Assembly: GCA_021160415.1 (NCBI GenBank)
Contig: JAGHCP010000069.1
Coordinates: 1-17,427 of the forward strand
DNA from: Desulfurococcales archaeon
Lineage (GTDB): Archaea > Thermoproteota > Thermoprotei_A > Sulfolobales > NBVN01
Direction: 5' to 3'
DNA: 17,427 nt
Part shown: in pieces, positions 14,621-17,427 of the stretch
Position numbering within the stretch: position 1 is the stretch's first letter
How the letters are laid out: every line of letters starts with the position of its first letter
Notes under the pieces: model-generated
What the model saw: only the letters and a program-made list of their open reading frames with translations
Database searches by the model: none
What the model was told of the DNA's origin: nothing
Position numbers and translations under genes: made by a program

Positions 14621-15185
14621 AGGCCTTAGCGGATAGGGCTTGTTGTGCTGCTTCAATTATAACTGCGTAGGTTTCAGGAACTGTGAGTGCCCTGGCTCCA
14701 TTCACCCTGCATTCAGTCCTCATCAAGCCTTTCGAGATTGTTAGGGGCGGCTTCTTCATTTTTATGAGTTCATTCAGTTCGGGAATGCCTTTCCTCACCC
14801 CTAATTCCTTTATGAGGTCTCCGCATCCATGCGGTGCGTGGTAGGTGATCAGGATGTTTGGGGCAGGGCCTTCCTTAACTTTTAGGATGTCTTGCAGAGT
14901 GTTAAGACCCCCGATGCCCGCCACCAGAACACCTCCCAGTTCAATCATCTTCCCGTCGAGGAGTGCGTTGAAGGTGCTGTATGTTTTAGTGATTAATATG
15001 TCATCGTAGGGGGATGTGATTAAGTAGTGCAGGGATTTAAGCTTAGATATTAAGTTTCCTGGGTGAAGCCCTGGCCAACCTAGGAGGATTAAGGCGTCGG
15101 GGTTTAAGGCGTGTAATGCGTTAATGAGCCTCTCCAGTTCCTCCCTGGATTTCAGCCTTCTACTGGCGACTACAGCCAGCTTCAA
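14607..15185 (-). CDS. Metallophosphoesterase-like protein lacking metal-binding motifs (probable pseudoenzyme)
   Basis: 192 residues, soluble, with an alternating alpha/beta layout like calcineurin-type phosphoesterases. A first strand MKLAVVAS is followed by a helix and LNPDALILLGWPG, then GGVLVAGIGGL (84-94), NILITYHAPHG (110-120), and a terminal KPPLTISKGLMRTE where active enzymes have 'kP.l.i.GHtH'. The usual metal residues are absent: DxH is replaced by SRRL, GD by GW, GNHD by SPYDD, and GHxH by SKGLM. Only His116 of the H-x-P strand remains. The TTG start has GGTGG six bases upstream and overlaps the preceding CitG-like gene by 26 bases. It is the third gene of the operon. The fold assignment is by eye and moderate in strength; function is unknown. 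Confidence 0.68.
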   Translation of the reverse strand: MKLAVVASRRLKSREELERLINALHALNPDALILLGWPGLHPGNLISKLKSLHYLITSPYDDILITKTYSTFNALLDGKMIELGGVLVAGIGGLNTLQDILKVKEGPAPNILITYHAPHGCGDLIKELGVRKGIPELNELIKMKKPPLTISKGLMRTECRVNGARALTVPETYAVIIEAAQQALSAKAFRLP

Positions 15186-16059
15186 TTCTTTCCACCAAGA
15201 GAAGACCTAATGCGCAGGACGTTATGTCCGATGTCGTTCCGGGATTAACCCCTTTAACCCTGAGGTATCTATCTATTTGTTCGTACCTCCCTTTTAAGGG
15301 GTTCCCTGCGATCTTCATTAAAGCGTACGCTGTCGGTAATCCCCTGGATTTAGTGACTAAGGTGTCTGGATGTTCGCGGAGTAGGTATGTGTGGGTTTGT
15401 TTAACGGCTTCAAGCACGCCCAGTTGGGTTGTCAGGCTCTTCATCAGGGCGTATGCCTGAAGCGTTCTTGTGAAGCACCTCATCAGTTCGTCGGAGACCT
15501 CATCGTCCAGTGATGAGTGCTGGAAAACCTCAAGGAGCGTTATCTCTCTGCAGCCCTCGGTGCTCCGTACGTCAGGGATACGCCCGAAGTAGGCCCCGAG
15601 GTGTTTTTCGGAGTATGATATCGCTGCGTAGAGCCTGCATGATGGTTCCTTACGTAACTCGGCCAGCAGTTCCGGGTGTAGCGACTGAATGAGTGTGGGG
15701 AGATCGATTAAGGCGAGTCCACGGCTTAAGGCCTTCCCGAGGATGTAAGCAAGGCTTGTTGAGAGGATTGCGTATCCAAGGGCAACGTTCGTTCCTACCC
15801 ACTTATTCCTCAATGTGTTGCGTGTTATTTCAAGGACGGATGCCCCCAACCGCAGTGCTTCTCCTTTATAGCCTCTTATCGCTGCGTTGATGAGTTCAGC
15901 GGTTATGTGGGGTGTGGCGTGGATGAATTTGCCTGGGGTTAAGTCCTTAATGCTTTTAGATGAGCTGACGGTGCTGAGTTTACCCGGTGTTAAGGCTTCG
16001 GTTAAGAACGCGGTTCCGAAAGCGATGCCTATTTCCGCAGGTGCGGGCAGCTCACTCAC
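15160..16059 (-). CDS. CitG-like protein (triphosphoribosyl-dephospho-CoA synthase family)
   Basis: Characterised members (CitG, MdcB) join ATP and dephospho-CoA to make 2'-(5''-triphosphoribosyl)-3'-dephospho-CoA, the prosthetic-group precursor of citrate and malonate decarboxylating enzymes. Family features seen are NKWVGTNVALGYAIL (85-99), LYAAISYSEKHLGAYFGRIPDV (143-164), DTLVTKSRG (232-240), and GVNPGTTSDITSCAL (270-284). The N-terminal substrate segment is divergent: the family's KPGNV...DF..TxFExF pattern reads LTPGKLST...DLTPGKF here. No citrate lyase or malonate decarboxylase gene is visible, so the true substrate may differ. The GTG start overlaps the HTH-phosphoribosyltransferase stop by eight bases. 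Confidence 0.78.
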   Translation of the reverse strand: MSELPAPAEIGIAFGTAFLTEALTPGKLSTVSSSKSIKDLTPGKFIHATPHITAELINAAIRGYKGEALRLGASVLEITRNTLRNKWVGTNVALGYAILSTSLAYILGKALSRGLALIDLPTLIQSLHPELLAELRKEPSCRLYAAISYSEKHLGAYFGRIPDVRSTEGCREITLLEVFQHSSLDDEVSDELMRCFTRTLQAYALMKSLTTQLGVLEAVKQTHTYLLREHPDTLVTKSRGLPTAYALMKIAGNPLKGRYEQIDRYLRVKGVNPGTTSDITSCALGLLLVERIEAGCSRQ

Positions 16060-16762
16060 CGGGCAGGTGCTTCACGACGTATATCTTGTCGACCTCGTCT
16101 TTGAGGACATCCCTCCACCTGTCGCCCACCGCCATTAGGGAGAACAGGCCCACGGGCGTGGCTCCTGACATCCTGACGAGTTTGAGGAGGGCTACGGAGG
16201 TTCTTCCAGTGTGGAGCAGGTCGTCGACGAGGAGCACCCTATCATTGATGTTCAGGGACGTTGCTGGGAGGTAGAGGTTCACCATGGCTGGCGGGTCTCT
16301 TGCGAGGTAGCTTGTCTGGAAGTAGTTCTTTATTCCGAACTCCGGCCTTCTCTTAGCGATGACTAGCTTGCTGTCGAATATGTCGCCGACACTGACCGCC
16401 ACAGGAATACCGTCAACCTCAACGGTCGCTACGGCGGTGATGTCGTATTGGTGGAACTCCCTGTAAGCTATGTAGGAAAGTATTTTAAGTATGGGGAGGT
16501 TGTAACTGATGCCTGAGACGTTGTATATCCCCTCCCCGACCTCAATTATGTTGTTCTGGAAGAGCTTCTCAATCACGGAGGGCACCGTGAGCTTCTCAAC
16601 GAGTTCCTGAGCTCTTTCGGCGGTCGGCATGATCTTCATGTTTATGTATCTCCACAGGGCGGGTGCTGGGAGGCCCGTTATTTCCTCGAGTTCCCTGTAC
16701 TTGAATACTTTCTTGAACGCCCTCAACAACTCGATGGCGAATATGCGGACATCCCTTAACAT
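16052..16762 (-). CDS. HTH-phosphoribosyltransferase fusion, GfcR/PyrE-like transcriptional regulator candidate
   Basis: The N-terminal region (18-60) has a helix-turn-helix (YRELEEITGLPAPALWRYINMKIMP). The C-terminal domain is a type I phosphoribosyltransferase fold with the PRPP-binding loop LLVDDLLHTGRTS (177-189), retaining the two aspartates. Such fusions include the archaeal regulator GfcR and recall bacterial PurR, where PRPP or a nucleotide acts as effector; enzymatic activity is not excluded. The loop over the active site (KRRPEFGIKNYFQTSYLARDP) is basic as in orotate phosphoribosyltransferases. GTG 16771 is in frame, but ATG 16762 has AAAGGTG at a better distance and follows a strong TATA box. 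It is the first gene of the three-gene operon with the CitG-like and phosphoesterase-like proteins. Confidence 0.85.
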   Translation of the reverse strand: MLRDVRIFAIELLRAFKKVFKYRELEEITGLPAPALWRYINMKIMPTAERAQELVEKLTVPSVIEKLFQNNIIEVGEGIYNVSGISYNLPILKILSYIAYREFHQYDITAVATVEVDGIPVAVSVGDIFDSKLVIAKRRPEFGIKNYFQTSYLARDPPAMVNLYLPATSLNINDRVLLVDDLLHTGRTSVALLKLVRMSGATPVGLFSLMAVGDRWRDVLKDEVDKIYVVKHLPGE

Positions 16763-16767
16763 GTTAA
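16756..16767. repeat. Perfect 12-base palindrome TTAACATGTTAA over the start codon
   Basis: TTAACATGTTAA is self-complementary and contains the ATG start of the HTH-phosphoribosyltransferase gene. It lies about 10-20 bases downstream of the predicted transcription start. A palindrome of this length is expected a few times by chance in a window this size; only its position makes it notable. Confidence 0.4.
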
Positions 16768-16796
16768 ACACCTTTCTAAAACCATGTCAGTAAGAC

Positions 16797-16808
16797 CTTT
16801 ATAAATTT
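16797..16808 (-). promoter_or_regulatory. Strong TATA box of the HTH-phosphoribosyltransferase operon
   Basis: On the reverse strand AATTTATAAAGG is an almost ideal archaeal TATA element. Its centre predicts transcription from about 16777, leaving a leader of about 15 bases that holds AAAGGTG before ATG 16762. The surrounding 30 bases are almost purely A/T. Confidence 0.6.
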
Positions 16809-16814
16809 ATATTG

Positions 16815-16829
16815 ATCAAATTAAAAGAT
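16815..16829 (-). terminator. Possible T-rich terminator after the small gene at 16840
   Basis: The reverse strand reads ATCTTTTAATTTGAT just after the stop of the small thioredoxin-like gene. T-rich but interrupted, and it merges into the A/T-rich promoter of the next operon, so it is a weak call. Confidence 0.3.
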
Positions 16830-16839
16830 TTGCCTTGGC

Positions 16840-17127
16840 TCATGATGTTTTACTACCAATCGCTACCTTATTCAGGAATTCCGGGTCTCCGACGTCGTAA
16901 ACCATGGAGGCCGTTATCTTCCTTATGATCGTAGTTATGTCTTCATCCAGGTCTATTACTTCGCCTAGGGCGATTATTTTCGGTTTCCCTTTTCTACCGC
17001 TCACTACGACTATGTCGGCGTTAATCCCTACTTCCTCCTTGAGGTAGCTCCTAAGGATCCACACTTTCTGAAGGATGCTTGGCTCCGTGTGTGGAGGTAT
17101 TGACGCCACTATCGTTAACTGCTTCAA
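16840..17127 (-). CDS. Small cysteine-free thioredoxin-like protein, remote relative of the 603-926 gene
   Basis: I do not recognise a named family. From TTG 17127 the protein has 95 residues: strand (LTIVASIPP), helix (SILQKVWILRSYLKEEVG), strand (ADIVVVSG), strand (KPKIIALGEVIDL), and helix (DITTIIRKITASM). An ungapped match of W, L and GI across the long helix, and the same element order, link it to the protein at 603-926. Both lack cysteine. The longest frame begins at GTG 17163, but the TATA box at 17166-17174 puts transcription near 17145. GGTGG sits seven bases before TTG 17127, and the shorter form aligns with its relative at residue one. No membrane segment. Confidence 0.6.
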   Translation of the reverse strand: MKQLTIVASIPPHTEPSILQKVWILRSYLKEEVGINADIVVVSGRKGKPKIIALGEVIDLDEDITTIIRKITASMVYDVGDPEFLNKVAIGSKTS

Positions 17128-17165
17128 GCCTTTACCACCTGGTAATGTGCTGTATGGAAGCACTG

Positions 17166-17174
17166 TTTTTAAAG
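17166..17174 (-). promoter_or_regulatory. TATA-like box of the small thioredoxin-like gene
   Basis: Reverse strand CTTTAAAAA just upstream of 17163. It predicts a transcription start near 17145, which excludes GTG 17163 as the initiation codon and favours TTG 17127. Confidence 0.45.
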
Positions 17175-17235
17175 GTGGTAACCCTTAGGGATGTGTTACG
17201 TATATTAGATCCGTTATAGGTTTAAGTATCTCTTC

Positions 17236-17248
17236 TATAATAATATTA
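17236..17248 (+). promoter_or_regulatory. TATA-like box of the gene starting at 17265
   Basis: ATAATAATATTA-type A/T stretch centred about 22-25 bases before ATG 17265, in the 100-base divergent gap. An AAGG directly before the ATG could act as a weak ribosome binding site, though the distance suggests a nearly leaderless message. Confidence 0.4.
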
Positions 17249-17264
17249 ACGGGGTGAATGAAGG

Positions 17265-17427
17265 ATGGTTAAGAAGAGTAGGAAGGGAGGTAGAGGTGAG
17301 GACCTGAAGGTTGTTTACGAGGATGAGGACGTGTTGGTTATTAGGGCCCCGGACGACTCGGAGCTCGAGAAGTTAGTGATTGACATCATTAAGAGGAAGG
17401 GAAGGCCGGTGACGTGGGGTGAGTTGA
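17265..17427 (+). CDS. N-terminus of an archaeal basic protein, probably winged-helix (3' cut by the window)
   Basis: Only 54 codons are present. A basic leader (MVKKSRKGGRGE) is followed by a short strand pair (LKVVYEDEDVLVIRAPDD). Then LEKLVIDIIKRKGRPVTWGEL looks like the first two helices of a winged helix-turn-helix, the usual 'G.pvtw.elr..f' pattern. The frame is open to the last base. Strong purine-rich codon use and the TATA box upstream support a real gene. Family and role cannot be fixed from this fragment. Confidence 0.6.
   Translation, partial: MVKKSRKGGRGEDLKVVYEDEDVLVIRAPDDSELEKLVIDIIKRKGRPVTWGEL

Noticed and set aside
1..17427. CRISPR arrays, insertion sequences, tRNA or rRNA genes, prophage genes
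   Set aside because: Read through on both strands; no regularly spaced repeats, transposase motifs, tRNA cloverleaf sequences or viral genes were seen.

Overview
The window looks like chromosomal DNA of a hyperthermophilic archaeon of the Thermoproteota (Crenarchaeota), possibly near the Desulfurococcales; genus and species cannot be fixed from the sequence. The evidence is the archaeal-type gene content (the pantoate kinase/phosphopantothenate synthetase route to CoA, AglB, an Ard1-type acetyltransferase, ZPR1, a GfcR-like HTH-phosphoribosyltransferase). TATA-like boxes also lie about 25-30 bases before many starts, GGTGG/GGAGGTGA ribosome binding sites recur, TTG and GTG starts are frequent, and gene spacing is very tight. 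No rRNA, tRNA, CRISPR array, insertion sequence or prophage gene was found. No gap over 300 bases lacks a gene.

Layout. 1-926: the 3' end of a probable FAD-dependent amine-oxidase/UDP-galactopyranose-mutase-like protein, converging on a small cysteine-free thioredoxin-like protein. 996-3099: a small unknown gene, an Hsp20 chaperone, a ZPR1 zinc-finger protein (reverse) and a DedA/VTT-like membrane protein. 3071-8610, all reverse: an ABC exporter pair (ATPase, permease), then the AglB oligosaccharyltransferase followed 2 bases later by an MtaD/SAH-deaminase-like amidohydrolase.

8723-14078 is a CoA biosynthesis island. A forward unit carries a probable winged-helix protein, ketopantoate reductase (panE) and ketopantoate hydroxymethyltransferase (panB). 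It converges on, and overlaps, a reverse unit of coaBC, pantoate kinase and 4-phosphopantoate--beta-alanine ligase. Together these five enzymes take 2-oxoisovalerate to 4'-phosphopantetheine by the archaeal route. Only beta-alanine supply, the adenylyltransferase and dephospho-CoA kinase are missing from the window. The ligase has no ATG/GTG/TTG that would include its conserved HPRY N-terminus. A perfect Shine-Dalgarno sequence precedes an ATT codon that overlaps the pantoate kinase stop, so a non-canonical start is likely.

14141-17427: an Ard1/NatA-type acetyltransferase shares a dyad-symmetric promoter region with coaBC. It is followed by a tightly overlapping reverse three-gene operon: HTH-phosphoribosyltransferase, CitG-like triphosphoribosyl-dephospho-CoA-synthase family protein, and a metallophosphoesterase-like protein that has lost its metal motifs. 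This operon is the best candidate for an undescribed system: a ribose-phosphate-sensing regulator fused by operon structure to a dephospho-CoA-family enzyme, beside the CoA genes. The window closes with a second cysteine-free thioredoxin-like small protein and the start of a basic, probably winged-helix protein.
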